NCBI GenBank assembly: GCA_003598055.1
Contig: QZKI01000091.1
Span: 1-64,000 of the forward strand
Direction: 5' to 3'
Source: Candidatus Abyssobacteria bacterium SURF_17
GTDB taxonomy: Bacteria > Abyssobacteria > SURF-5
Length of the DNA stretch: 64,000 nt
The notes under the pieces are model-generated. The model had not been told where the DNA came from and ran no database searches. It worked only from the letters and a program-made list of their open reading frames with translations. How positions within the stretch are numbered: the stretch's first letter is position 1; every line of letters begins with the position of its first letter. The translations under genes and the position numbers were made by a program. Shown here piece by piece: positions 45,226 through 53,747 of this stretch.

Positions 45226-45873
45226 GTGGCGGAAATGAGCAAGATACTCGTGATAGACGATGAGAAGCGAATGTGTGACAGCATCAAGGTGCTCTTGTCG
45301 AACATCGGCTATGAGGTGGACACCGCCGAAAACGGCCGCACGGGGATCGAGAGACTGAAGTCCGAGCATTATGGCCTCGTGATTACCGACCTGATGATGC
45401 CCGAACTCGACGGTTTTGCCGTCATGAAGTACATAAAGGAGAACTGCTCGAACACGCTCATCATCGTCATCACCGGCTATGCGTCCGTCGAATCGGCCGT
45501 CAGGGCAATACGGAGCGGAGCATACGATTATATCCTCAAGCCGTTCGACTTTGAAATCATCAAGATATCCGTGGAGCGCGCGTGGGACAAGCTGAAGCTC
45601 GAACAGGAACTGGAGAAGACGAGGAAGCTTGCTCAAGTGGCCGAGCGCGCGATCACCCTGAACAATGAGCTCAACAGTCCCCTATCGGTTACCTCCGGAT
45701 TCGCTCAGTTGCTGCAAATGCGGCTCGGGGAAAACTCAGACGAAACGGTGAAGCGGCAGGTGAACGCAATCGTGAAGGCATCGGAGTCGATGCACCAGAT
45801 GACGAGCCAGTTCCAGCGGTTTGCCCGAAATCTGCTCAACGAGAGCCCCGAACCGAGCCTCGGCATGTTCTAG
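45226..45873 (+). CDS. Response regulator fused to a DHp-like domain with Asn for His
   Basis: The 215-residue protein from GTG 45226 (GGGAGGAGGGGGG upstream) has a receiver domain at 1-120 with acidic pair IDDE, phospho-acceptor TDLMMPE (Asp55), TGYAS and LKPFD (Lys105). The C-terminal part resembles a HisKA dimerisation helix (LNNELNSPLSVTSGFAQLLQ), but the phospho-His position is Asn147. It has no DNA-binding domain, so it likely acts in the relay rather than as a transcription factor. Confidence 0.83.
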   Translation: MAEMSKILVIDDEKRMCDSIKVLLSNIGYEVDTAENGRTGIERLKSEHYGLVITDLMMPELDGFAVMKYIKENCSNTLIIVITGYASVESAVRAIRSGAYDYILKPFDFEIIKISVERAWDKLKLEQELEKTRKLAQVAERAITLNNELNSPLSVTSGFAQLLQMRLGENSDETVKRQVNAIVKASESMHQMTSQFQRFARNLLNESPEPSLGMF

Positions 45874-45891
45874 ATCTCACAGGAGGCACGA

Positions 45892-46275
45892 ATGGCGGAC
45901 AAAAGGTACGTTCTGATTGTCGATGACAACGAAGACGTCAGGCAGCTTTTCTATGACATCGTCGAGTTGAGCGGGTTCACGCCGAGAGCCGTGGGGAGCG
46001 GTGTCGCCGCGCTCCAGCAACTCAAGACTACCCCGTTTGACCTGGTCATCCTCGACATGCGCATGCCCGACCTCAACGGGCTTGACACCTTCAAGGCGAT
46101 TCGCCAATTCAACTCATCCGTACCCGTCGTGCTGACGACCGGCTTCGGAATGGACAAGAGTGTCCAGGAAGCGCTCAGCATGGGAGCGCTTCTGTGCATC
46201 GAGAAGCCGTTCAACGTTGCCCGTACGATGAAGACGATTCAGGATATCGTCGAAAAGGAATCCCCGAAGAAATAA
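45892..46275 (+). CDS. Single-domain response regulator (CheY/Spo0F-like)
   Basis: The 127-residue receiver has VDDNEDV, phospho-acceptor ILDMRMPDLNG (Asp55), TTGFGMD and EKPFN (Lys105). With no output domain it is suited to shuttle phosphoryl groups between the kinase and another regulator. It lies 18 bp after the previous receiver gene with AGGAGG before its ATG. Confidence 0.92.
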   Translation: MADKRYVLIVDDNEDVRQLFYDIVELSGFTPRAVGSGVAALQQLKTTPFDLVILDMRMPDLNGLDTFKAIRQFNSSVPVVLTTGFGMDKSVQEALSMGALLCIEKPFNVARTMKTIQDIVEKESPKK

Positions 46276-46583
46276 CTTGTCCTCCCCGTCGCAGTCCACC
46301 CACACCACCCGCCTCAAAAGCGGAGAACCCCTTCCAAACCATTCTCACGGCGCGCTATCACCATCAGCTTTCGACCGCTGTTCCGACATCCTCTCTCTAC
46401 TCGGAGAACGCGCAGGACCATTTCGGTCAGGTCAAAAAAGTCATTGAGGCAACACGTCGCTACCGCGTGGTGTCTGGAAACGTAACCTCTGATGCTGTAT
46501 ACTTCGGGAGAACTGAGAAAATCTTCGAACGGTGACGGGTGTTCAAAAAGAAAACCCTGTCACGAAGGGCCAGCCGGCCATAG
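46276..46583. other. Intergenic gap after the phosphorelay
   Basis: 308 bp with a short open frame (46194-46535 overlaps the regulator end) that has no recognisable product. I see no clear terminator, RNA gene or repeat, only a purine-rich stretch and a modest drop in GC toward the next gene. Confidence 0.4.
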
Positions 46584-47747
46584 ATGACTCATCGGAAGCT
46601 GTCCATGAAGTCCACCAACGGTTGTAGTACGCTAGCGAGGGGTAGCGCTGTGCCCGTGAAGATTATCCTCTGCTATATTGGGTGGCTCGTGCTGGCAGTT
46701 GCGCTCTGTTGCCAAATTGGACCTCTTACCCAGTATGCAAGTGGGAGCAAACCGTATTCCCGCTTATTTATTCGAGAAACATACAAAGGGCTTGATGACG
46801 AGAAATCGGTGAGAATCATCTTTCTTGGAGATTCGAGCGTCTATGGTCCTCGTGGGAGTCACACTCCGAACCTCCTCAAGAAAGCGCTCTCCCGTATGGC
46901 CCCGAATTCAGACATCGTAATTTCTGAATGGGCATTCCCTTCTGCGCAGATGTATCACTATTATTGCATGCTTCATAGAGCAATAGGATTCTCACCAGAC
47001 CTTGTGGTCATTCCGATCAATTGGAACTCGCTCGGCTTGTATTGGAAGGGCGCATTCAAAGAGAACTTTCCTGAACTCTGTGCTCTGGCCCCTTTGTCCG
47101 ATGACTTTCCTCCGGACATGGTGAATCCAATCAGGTACAGAGGCATATCGCGCGCAAGGCAACTGCTCTACAAGTTCGAGATATACTCTCTTTACCCAAT
47201 CGGTTTGAGAAGTTTGGCGAGAGATGCTTTGAAGTTCGCGTTTCCGCGCAGCGCTCAGCAGGAAAAAAAGCGTAACGTCACGGAGGCTGACGATAGATGT
47301 GATGGGGGATCTCGGTCACGTAACCGAATTTTCCTGGAAAGGGCTTATCCTATGCATATTTTGGAAACAAACGAGATTTGCCTTTTCATCCGGACAATTT
47401 CTCATATGGGATCACGACATCGCACAAGAGTCCTTTTTTACATAAGTCCGATCAACCATGAGAACCTCAGCCAACTCGAATATTTCGACCGTGAAGCGTT
47501 TGATGCCTCCAAGAAGATCATTATGAAACAAACAGAGGGTCTACACATATATTGCATCGACCTCTCCGAGATTTTGACAGATGAGGAGTTCCTTGATGTA
47601 GTTCTGCATTATTGTATTGATGGACGGACAAAAATAGCCGACAGACTTGCCGTGAAGACGATGGAAATACTTTCGGAGAATGATATCCGTCGAAGAGAGG
47701 ATTCTGCCCGCGACGTGGTTAACCATGATACATGCCCGACCATATGA
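46584..47747 (+). CDS. Membrane-anchored SGNH-hydrolase-like protein
   Basis: The 387-residue protein has an N-terminal membrane segment at residues about 24-45 (KIILCYIGWLVLAVALCCQI) and an SGNH-type block I (RIIFLGDSSVYGPRGSH, GDS motif). It continues with VVIPINWNSLG and a C-terminal DVVLHYCIDGRTKIADRLA that may supply the late His. The fold suggests esterase or O-acyl-modification activity outside the cytoplasm. Its DNA is visibly AT-richer than neighbours and uses more A/T-ending codons, so transfer is possible. It has no partner gene beside it. Confidence 0.6.
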   Translation: MTHRKLSMKSTNGCSTLARGSAVPVKIILCYIGWLVLAVALCCQIGPLTQYASGSKPYSRLFIRETYKGLDDEKSVRIIFLGDSSVYGPRGSHTPNLLKKALSRMAPNSDIVISEWAFPSAQMYHYYCMLHRAIGFSPDLVVIPINWNSLGLYWKGAFKENFPELCALAPLSDDFPPDMVNPIRYRGISRARQLLYKFEIYSLYPIGLRSLARDALKFAFPRSAQQEKKRNVTEADDRCDGGSRSRNRIFLERAYPMHILETNEICLFIRTISHMGSRHRTRVLFYISPINHENLSQLEYFDREAFDASKKIIMKQTEGLHIYCIDLSEILTDEEFLDVVLHYCIDGRTKIADRLAVKTMEILSENDIRRREDSARDVVNHDTCPTI

Positions 47748-47818
47748 GCAGGAGGATGAATTACAGGATCAGGAACGCATGGCCACGGCCAAATCTTCGC
47801 CTGCCTACAGCAGTTATT

Positions 47819-47845
47819 GTTGTAGGGACGCGATGCATCGGGCTC
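47819..47845. repeat. Degraded GTAGGGACGCGATGCATCG palindrome
   Basis: TTGTAGGGACGCGATGCATC with a truncated right arm, between the SGNH-like gene and the convergent cyclase gene. Confidence 0.5.
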
Positions 47846-47882
47846 TCGGCGGCATTAACCGAAGTCGGTATGATGATGGCGG

Positions 47883-48689
47883 TCACGGAACGACTGCGAA
47901 TGCGCGGGCGGGGAAGCCCGAACCCTTGAGCGGTTTGGGGAATGTGCAGATTATGAGGGCGCCTTTCTCGGGTACCCCATCAAGATTTGTCAGGAGCTCA
48001 ATCTGATAATGGTTTGTGCCGAGCACGTAGCTCTCTGCTTGATAGTCGTTTCTTGAGGTGCTCATGCCCGGGTCGGTATCGGTCGGCTCGTGACCGATGG
48101 CGACAACACGGCGCTCCTGCAAAAGGAATCTCAGGGATTCCACGCTCCACCCGGGATAATGCGCGATGCCGTGCTCGTCCTTATTGGCCATTGCGGCGGC
48201 ATCCGGCCATCGTTTGCTCCAGTCGGTCCGCATTGCGACGAACGCTCCCTGGGGGATTTCTCCGTTGCGTGTCTCCCACTCTTTGACATCGGCGAGGGAC
48301 AAAACGTAATCGGGATTTTGCGCGACCTTCTCATGCACGTCCACAACGACGAGCGGCAGTATCATCTCTTTCAGCGATAACTCATCCACGGTGCGTAAGC
48401 CCTTGTGGAAATGGGCGGGCGGGTCAACATGGGTGCCCCACTGGCCCACATGAGTGAATTCCTGCGCCCAGAAGCCGCCTCTTTCATACGTGTAGATGTC
48501 CTTCACGCTTTCAACAGGGAATCCCTTCCAGTGCGGGATATCGGGGTGAAACGCGTGAGTGAGGTCAACGTACTTTTTCGAGGCGAGTACTTTCTGAAGC
48601 TTCCAGAGCTTCGGCTCTTCGGCGGACACAGGAGAGACGAAGAGCAAGGCCACAAGAATGGTCGAGAGAATACGGGCTTTCCATTTCAT
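47883..48689 (-). CDS. Secreted cyclase-family metal hydrolase (kynurenine formamidase-like)
   Basis: From ATG 48689 (GGAGCG upstream) the 268-residue protein has a Sec signal peptide (MKWKARILSTILVALLFVSP, cut near VSA) followed by the cyclase fold. The metal motif appears as VGQWGTHVDPPAHF, with an HxD...H set, and DLTHAFHPDIPHWKGFP. Related enzymes hydrolyse N-formylkynurenine or isatin-type rings. The secretion is unusual for kynurenine formamidase, so the substrate is unclear. Its promoter is at 48763-48792. Confidence 0.83.
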   Translation of the reverse strand: MKWKARILSTILVALLFVSPVSAEEPKLWKLQKVLASKKYVDLTHAFHPDIPHWKGFPVESVKDIYTYERGGFWAQEFTHVGQWGTHVDPPAHFHKGLRTVDELSLKEMILPLVVVDVHEKVAQNPDYVLSLADVKEWETRNGEIPQGAFVAMRTDWSKRWPDAAAMANKDEHGIAHYPGWSVESLRFLLQERRVVAIGHEPTDTDPGMSTSRNDYQAESYVLGTNHYQIELLTNLDGVPEKGALIICTFPKPLKGSGFPARAFAVVP

Positions 48690-48762
48690 GGATGCGCTCC
48701 TTTGCGTTAAACGTCGTTTTAAGCAGGCTTTCAACATCTCGCTGAATCGGCTCGTGGCAAGA

Positions 48763-48792
48763 ATAATACTTCCTGTCTGGCGGTCATTTCAA
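48763..48792 (-). promoter_or_regulatory. Promoter of the cyclase-family gene
   Basis: Minus strand TTGAAA (48787-48792), 18-bp spacer, TATTAT (48763-48768), about 75 bp upstream of the ATG. Confidence 0.55.
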
Positions 48793-48959
48793 GTTGGGTG
48801 AACTTGGGCAGTTGCGGATTTACTAGGGAATGTGGTTATGGTATGCTTGGGTGCCTCGGGAGGACACGTGATGAGCACAGCCGGTACGTATTTTTTGACC
48901 AATCGAACCCATGACGAAGATAAGTCGGGTTTCACAGAATGTGAGAGGTGCGAGTTTTC

Positions 48960-50315
48960 ATGCGAACCCTGAGCAGACGCGAGATCGTTGGTTATGGGCT
49001 CCCCCGTTTTGGCTCGGCGATAATGTTTCTCATGGTAGTCGTCTATCTCCCGAAATTCTATACCGACGACTTGCTGCTCAATCCCGCCTTTATCAGTTGG
49101 ACGTTCCTCATCGGCCGCTTCTGGGATGCGGCGACCGACCCATTGATGGGCCACATCTCAGACCGAACGAAGTCGCGGATGGGCAGGCGCAGGCCGTATT
49201 TTCTCATTAGCGCGATTCCCGTTGCCATCTGCTACTATCTCTTGTGGTCGCCGCCTCATGAACTCAAGGACTGGTCGCTGTTCCTCTACGTCACGGGCGC
49301 ATATCTGGTGACGTATACGTTCTGGACAATGTTCTCGATTCCATATAATTCCCTGGGCGCGGAGTTGACGATGGACTATCATGAGCGGACGGTCCTCACC
49401 GGCGTGAGGGAATCGATCGGCGTGCTCGGGACGCTCGTGGGCACCATCGCCCCGCCTGTGTGCGCGGCTTTGCTCGCGAGCAAACACCGCGGGTACTCGG
49501 CGGTCGCCGCGGCCACGGGAGTGCTCACGGCGTTGTTCATCTTCGTGGCGTTTTTCAGCACGCGCGAGAATCCGGAATTTCAGCGACAGCACCCCATCGC
49601 CGTCAAAGAAGGCATGCGGGCGCTTGCGAAGAATCGTGCATACCGCGCGCTACTGGCTGCATTCGTGATTGCGCTCATGGGCAATTCGCTCGTGCCGATA
49701 TTGACCTTGTATATGGCGGACTACGTCGTGAAGACGCCGAAAGTGGCGCCGGTCATCATCGTGAGCTATTTGCTCATGGCGTCCGTTTCCATCGTGTTCT
49801 GGACGCGGCTCTCGCGCCGGATAGGGAAGAAGGAGGCGTGGTCGTACGCGCTCATTTTTTCCTCGGCCGTGTTCGCCGCTTCCACGTATTACCACGAGGG
49901 GACGTGGCTGATCTGGATTATCCTCGCGGGCCTGGCGGGATTCGGTTACGGCTGCACGCTTGCCCTCTCGTATTCGATGCTGGCAGACGTGATAGATATG
50001 GATGAGCTCGAGACGGGCAGGCGGCGCGAGGGGGCGTATTTCGGCATATGGTTCTTCATAGAGAAGGGGGCGGTCGGCATCGTCGCCTTCCTGGGGCTCC
50101 AGACCCTGGCCCTCATGGGCTATGTGCCGAATGTCGAGCAGTCGCTCCGGGTAATCTGGAGCATGAAGTTCCTCTATAGCATATTCCCCGCCGTCTGCTT
50201 CGGCGCATGCTATTTCCTGCTGCGCCGGTATCCGATAACTCAGCAGGAACATGAGCGCATTCGAGCGGAGATAGAGGCGAAACGAGCCAGAGCGGCATCT
50301 GCGGATGCAGTGTAA
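48960..50315 (+). CDS. MFS transporter, GPH (melibiose/glucuronide) cation symporter family
   Basis: From ATG 48960 the 451-residue protein has 12 hydrophobic stretches and the GPH signature: KFYTDDLLLNPAFISWTFLI, DAATDPLMGHISDRTKSRMG, and YNSLGAELTMDYHERT. These carriers move sugars or glycosides with Na+ or H+. A GTG at 48948 would add four residues. It is transcribed away from the cyclase gene, suggesting possible shared control, but no sugar-processing enzyme is beside it. Confidence 0.85.
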   Translation: MRTLSRREIVGYGLPRFGSAIMFLMVVVYLPKFYTDDLLLNPAFISWTFLIGRFWDAATDPLMGHISDRTKSRMGRRRPYFLISAIPVAICYYLLWSPPHELKDWSLFLYVTGAYLVTYTFWTMFSIPYNSLGAELTMDYHERTVLTGVRESIGVLGTLVGTIAPPVCAALLASKHRGYSAVAAATGVLTALFIFVAFFSTRENPEFQRQHPIAVKEGMRALAKNRAYRALLAAFVIALMGNSLVPILTLYMADYVVKTPKVAPVIIVSYLLMASVSIVFWTRLSRRIGKKEAWSYALIFSSAVFAASTYYHEGTWLIWIILAGLAGFGYGCTLALSYSMLADVIDMDELETGRRREGAYFGIWFFIEKGAVGIVAFLGLQTLALMGYVPNVEQSLRVIWSMKFLYSIFPAVCFGACYFLLRRYPITQQEHERIRAEIEAKRARAASADAV

Positions 50316-50366
50316 CTGCAAGGGTGAATGGGCATGGAGGGAAGCCGCCAGATGCACCCGCTCGCG

Positions 50367-51629
50367 TTACTCTTCGCGCAGCGGTAGCGGCGGGCGCTCA
50401 TTGCGGGCGCGCGAGATGAAGATGGCCGCGAAAACGGAGCACACCATACAGAGCATGAAGAGCGCTCGATAGCTCTGGGCTTTGTCGTAGATGTAACCAG
50501 CCAGATATGGTCCCACCGCATTCCCAATCATGAACGGAATGTTGAGCCATCCGAGGATGGACCCCAACTGAGCGACGCCGAAGCATCTGCCGAGCGCGAG
50601 CGGCCAAAGCGCGCTGCGGCCGCCTCCCGTTACGCCAAACAGGAGAGCGAATGCATACAGCAGCCACAGGGAGTCGAGCCGGAACAAGAACAGCATCGTG
50701 AGCGCGGGCGCGCCGTAACAGAACACCATTATCCACCGGATGTGCATCTTATCGGCCGCCGCGCCGAAGACAAGGATGCCAAGGCTGTTGACGGCGAGGA
50801 ACGTGCCGTAGGAAGTCGCGGCAGACGACTGCGAGAAGCCCGCATCGGTCGTGAAGGCGACCATGTGAACGATGACCGAGGTGAACACGATGCTGATGAG
50901 GAAATCGCCGACTCCGAGCGTCCAGAAGCTTCGCGTGCGCGCCGATTCGGCAACACTCATGCTTCTGTAGACGAACCTCTCGGCTGCCGGATTGGTCTTG
51001 TCAGAACCTTTCGTTTCGGTTCGCATGCTTTGGTCGGCTCCGGTTTCCGGGAGAGCGGGTTTCGGCCTTATCCAGAGAGCGATGGGCACGAGCAGGAAGA
51101 CAAGAAGCAGGCTGAAGATGAGGTATGCCGGCCGCCATCCGTAGCGCGCCAGAAATGCGTCGGCCAGCACGGGCGCCAGGAATCCGCCCAGCCCCATTCC
51201 CAACAGCGCGACTCCCATGGCGGTGCCCCGATTATCCTCGAACCACTGGGAAATGACGGTGGTGACGGGGATGGAGGTGTTCGCGGTATTGGCAAGTGCG
51301 GCCAGGATGAAAATCGCATACAGGTGCCACAGCGCCGTCATTCTTGCCAACAGAACCGTAGCAACTATCTGGCAGAGCGTTCCGAGCAGCATCACCTTTC
51401 GCGCGCCATACTTGTCTATCCACATGCCGACCAACGGTGAGGCGGCTCCGCCGACCAGCGCCCAGACCGTCACCGCAAGCGACATCTGCGTTCGGGTCCA
51501 GCCAAGGTCGGTTTCGATGGAGGTCAGGTAAACGGGGAACACGTACCAGCCGATTCCTGCGGCGATTGTCATACACAGGAATCCTGCGGCCACAACGCGC
51601 CAGTTCTTACCAATGCGTGACTCATTCAT
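50367..51629 (-). CDS. MFS transporter, OFA/monocarboxylate-like
   Basis: From ATG 51629 (ACAGGTG upstream) the protein has about 420 residues and 12 membrane segments. GIGWYVFPVYLTSIETDLGW and SPLVGMWIDKYGARKVML match the OFA/MCT subgroup that carries organic anions such as oxalate or monocarboxylates. It follows dapB on the same strand after 166 bp, so it could be co-transcribed with the lysine genes, though a palindrome intervenes. Substrate is unknown. Confidence 0.83.
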   Translation of the reverse strand: MNESRIGKNWRVVAAGFLCMTIAAGIGWYVFPVYLTSIETDLGWTRTQMSLAVTVWALVGGAASPLVGMWIDKYGARKVMLLGTLCQIVATVLLARMTALWHLYAIFILAALANTANTSIPVTTVISQWFEDNRGTAMGVALLGMGLGGFLAPVLADAFLARYGWRPAYLIFSLLLVFLLVPIALWIRPKPALPETGADQSMRTETKGSDKTNPAAERFVYRSMSVAESARTRSFWTLGVGDFLISIVFTSVIVHMVAFTTDAGFSQSSAATSYGTFLAVNSLGILVFGAAADKMHIRWIMVFCYGAPALTMLFLFRLDSLWLLYAFALLFGVTGGGRSALWPLALGRCFGVAQLGSILGWLNIPFMIGNAVGPYLAGYIYDKAQSYRALFMLCMVCSVFAAIFISRARNERPPLPLREE

Positions 51630-51691
51630 ATGCACCTGTCCGGAGAAGAAATTCCAAGTACCTTGTTTCTGGAGTTCCACAATGTATGCAA

Positions 51692-51716
51692 AGGGCGACC
51701 CACCGGGTCGCCCCTA
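51692..51716. repeat. GGGCGACCCACCGGGTCGCCC palindrome
   Basis: Palindrome followed by CTACGG, a further member of the CGCCCCTAC family, in the gap between dapB and the MFS gene. Confidence 0.65.
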
Positions 51717-51795
51717 CGGTTTTCCATAAGGAAGGCGCAAAAGCTTCCCTGAAAACCAGAACTGAGCGATAAGACAAAATGGAATGCGCCGGGTT

Positions 51796-52617
51796 TCACG
51801 TGAGTTTCAGGGCATCCTGCATCGTGTAAAGGCCAGCAGGTTGGCGGATGATGAACTGAGCCGCGAGCAAGGCTCCGCGCGCGAAGTTGTCGCGGCTGTG
51901 GGCGCGGTGAGTGAGTTCTATGCGCTCGCCCTGTCCGGCAAAGATAACGGTATGGTCACCGACAATATCGCCGCCGCGGATGGCGTGGATGCCGATTTCG
52001 ACCTTCGGCCTCGGCCCGATGATTCCCTGCCGTCCATAAACGGCGTTCGCGCTCAACGTACGGTTTGTGGCCTCGGCAATTGCCTCGCCGAGCATGAATG
52101 CCGTTCCGCTCGGGGCGTCCTTTTTCTGGTTATGATGGGCTTCGACGATCTCGATGTCGAAGCTGTCGCCAATAAGCTTCGCCAACTGCTTCGAGAGAGC
52201 GAGGAGCACGTTGATACCGATGCTCATGTTGGCCGACATGAGGCAGGGCACGTGCTGGCTGAGGCGTTTGATTTCCTCGAGTTGATCCGGATTGAAGCCG
52301 GTGGTTCCGATGACAAGGGGTTTGCGGTCAGCGTGCGCATCGCGCATGCAATCGAGTGTCGCTTCGGGCGTCGCGAACGCAATGATGCAGTCAGTATCAT
52401 TGATTACCTTATGGAGGCTTCCGACGAGCGGCGCTTCAAGGTCGGGTATGCTGCATAGTTTGCCCAGCGATTGGCCGACTGCAGGGTGACCCGGATACTC
52501 GATTCCAGCCGCGACCTGAAACTCTTTGTCTGCGTTGGCTATCTCGGCGATGCGGCGGCCCATCCGGCCGCAAGCGCCGAAGATTCCGATTCTCAGCGGC
52601 ACCGTCAGAGCCTCCAT
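51796..52617 (-). CDS. dapB: 4-hydroxy-tetrahydrodipicolinate reductase
   Basis: The 273-residue enzyme has the NAD(P)H motif GIFGACGRMGRRIAEIA, VIGTTGFNPDQLEEI and the substrate block EAHHNQKKDAPSGTAFML. It reduces the DapA product in lysine and diaminopimelate synthesis. It starts one base after the dapA stop. Confidence 0.95.
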   Translation of the reverse strand: MEALTVPLRIGIFGACGRMGRRIAEIANADKEFQVAAGIEYPGHPAVGQSLGKLCSIPDLEAPLVGSLHKVINDTDCIIAFATPEATLDCMRDAHADRKPLVIGTTGFNPDQLEEIKRLSQHVPCLMSANMSIGINVLLALSKQLAKLIGDSFDIEIVEAHHNQKKDAPSGTAFMLGEAIAEATNRTLSANAVYGRQGIIGPRPKVEIGIHAIRGGDIVGDHTVIFAGQGERIELTHRAHSRDNFARGALLAAQFIIRQPAGLYTMQDALKLT

Positions 52618-52618
52618 T

Positions 52619-53494
52619 CTATACCAGTTCGAGCAACCCGAGCTTTTCGAGCACTGTTCGCAGCCGAGGCTCGTGCTCTGGCGCGAGCGGCGTGAGAGGC
52701 GGTCTGAGTTCGTTCGTAATAAAGCCCATCATGTTCAGGGCCCGTTTCACAGGAATGGGGTTTGTCTCGCAGAAGAGCGCCTTGAACAGCGGGAGCAATT
52801 GATAGTGTATTCGCTGGGCCTCGTCCATGTTGCAACTGTTGAAGCTGTCGATGAGGGCGGCAACTTCCGCGGGTGCGACGTTTGCCGCGACGCTGACGAC
52901 CCCTTTCGCTCCGACGGCGAGCATCGGGAGCGTGAGCGAGTCGTCTCCGGACAGGACAGTGATATCACACATGCTCAAGATTGAGCTCACCTGGTCGACG
53001 TTCCCGCTTGCCTCTTTGATAGCGACAATGTTCTCGATCTGGGAGAGTTCGGCGACGGTTTCGGGAAGCATGTTCACGCCGGTGCGGCTCGGTACGTTAT
53101 ACAACATTATCGGCAGGTCAACAGCGCCGGCTATTCTCTCATAGTGAAGTTTGAGACCACGCTGTGGCGGCTTATTGTAGTACGGCGTAATCATCAGAGC
53201 GCCATCTACCCCGGCTTCCTTTGCGCGTTTCGTGAGGTGAAGCGCCTCTTCAGTGCTGTTCGAGCCGGTGCCGGCGATGACTTTCACCCGGCCTGCAACC
53301 GTCTCGACCACAATGCGGACAATCCGTATTTGCTCGTCGTGGGTGAGCGTTGCGGCCTCGCCGGTGCATCCGCAGGGGCAGATGACGTCGGTGCCGCGGC
53401 TTATCTGGAACTCGACGAGTTCGGGAATCTTCGCTTCGTCCACCTTGCCGTTGATGAATGGTGTTACAAGAGCCACCATAGAGCCTGTAAACAT
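52619..53494 (-). CDS. dapA: 4-hydroxy-tetrahydrodipicolinate synthase
   Basis: From ATG 53494 (AAGGAG six bases upstream; an ATG at 53500 is closer and less likely) the 291-residue aldolase starts MFTGSMVALVTPF. It has the Tyr motif PIMLYNVPSRTGVN and the Schiff-base Lys in VAIKEASG. The catalytic GTTGE segment reads GCTGE, so the first Thr (Thr44 in E. coli) is Cys. It condenses pyruvate with aspartate semialdehyde for diaminopimelate. Confidence 0.94.
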   Translation of the reverse strand: MFTGSMVALVTPFINGKVDEAKIPELVEFQISRGTDVICPCGCTGEAATLTHDEQIRIVRIVVETVAGRVKVIAGTGSNSTEEALHLTKRAKEAGVDGALMITPYYNKPPQRGLKLHYERIAGAVDLPIMLYNVPSRTGVNMLPETVAELSQIENIVAIKEASGNVDQVSSILSMCDITVLSGDDSLTLPMLAVGAKGVVSVAANVAPAEVAALIDSFNSCNMDEAQRIHYQLLPLFKALFCETNPIPVKRALNMMGFITNELRPPLTPLAPEHEPRLRTVLEKLGLLELV

Positions 53495-53747
53495 GACCAT
53501 CTCCTTAGCCTGGTTTTTCCCTTCTCTCTCATCTAAAAAGGATGTCACAATTGTAGCTGAAAAGCGATATGTTTATTTTGAAGTTTCGCGTTTCGATTTT
53601 GGATTAACAGAAGTCGGTTTATGGTTTACAGCTCACGGTCTACGGTTCGCGGCAACAACCGTGAACTGTGAACTGTGCAACCGAAGGGGTTCCTCTTCGC
53701 CTCCAGTTCTCCTTCTCCCCGTTTCCGCTGATTTCCCCTTGATGTCG

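Noticed and set aside
51630-51795. Attenuator or lysine riboswitch near dapB
   Set aside because: This gap lies after dapB rather than before dapA, and the only structure seen is the GGGCGACC palindrome; the dapA leader shows no L-box aptamer motifs either.
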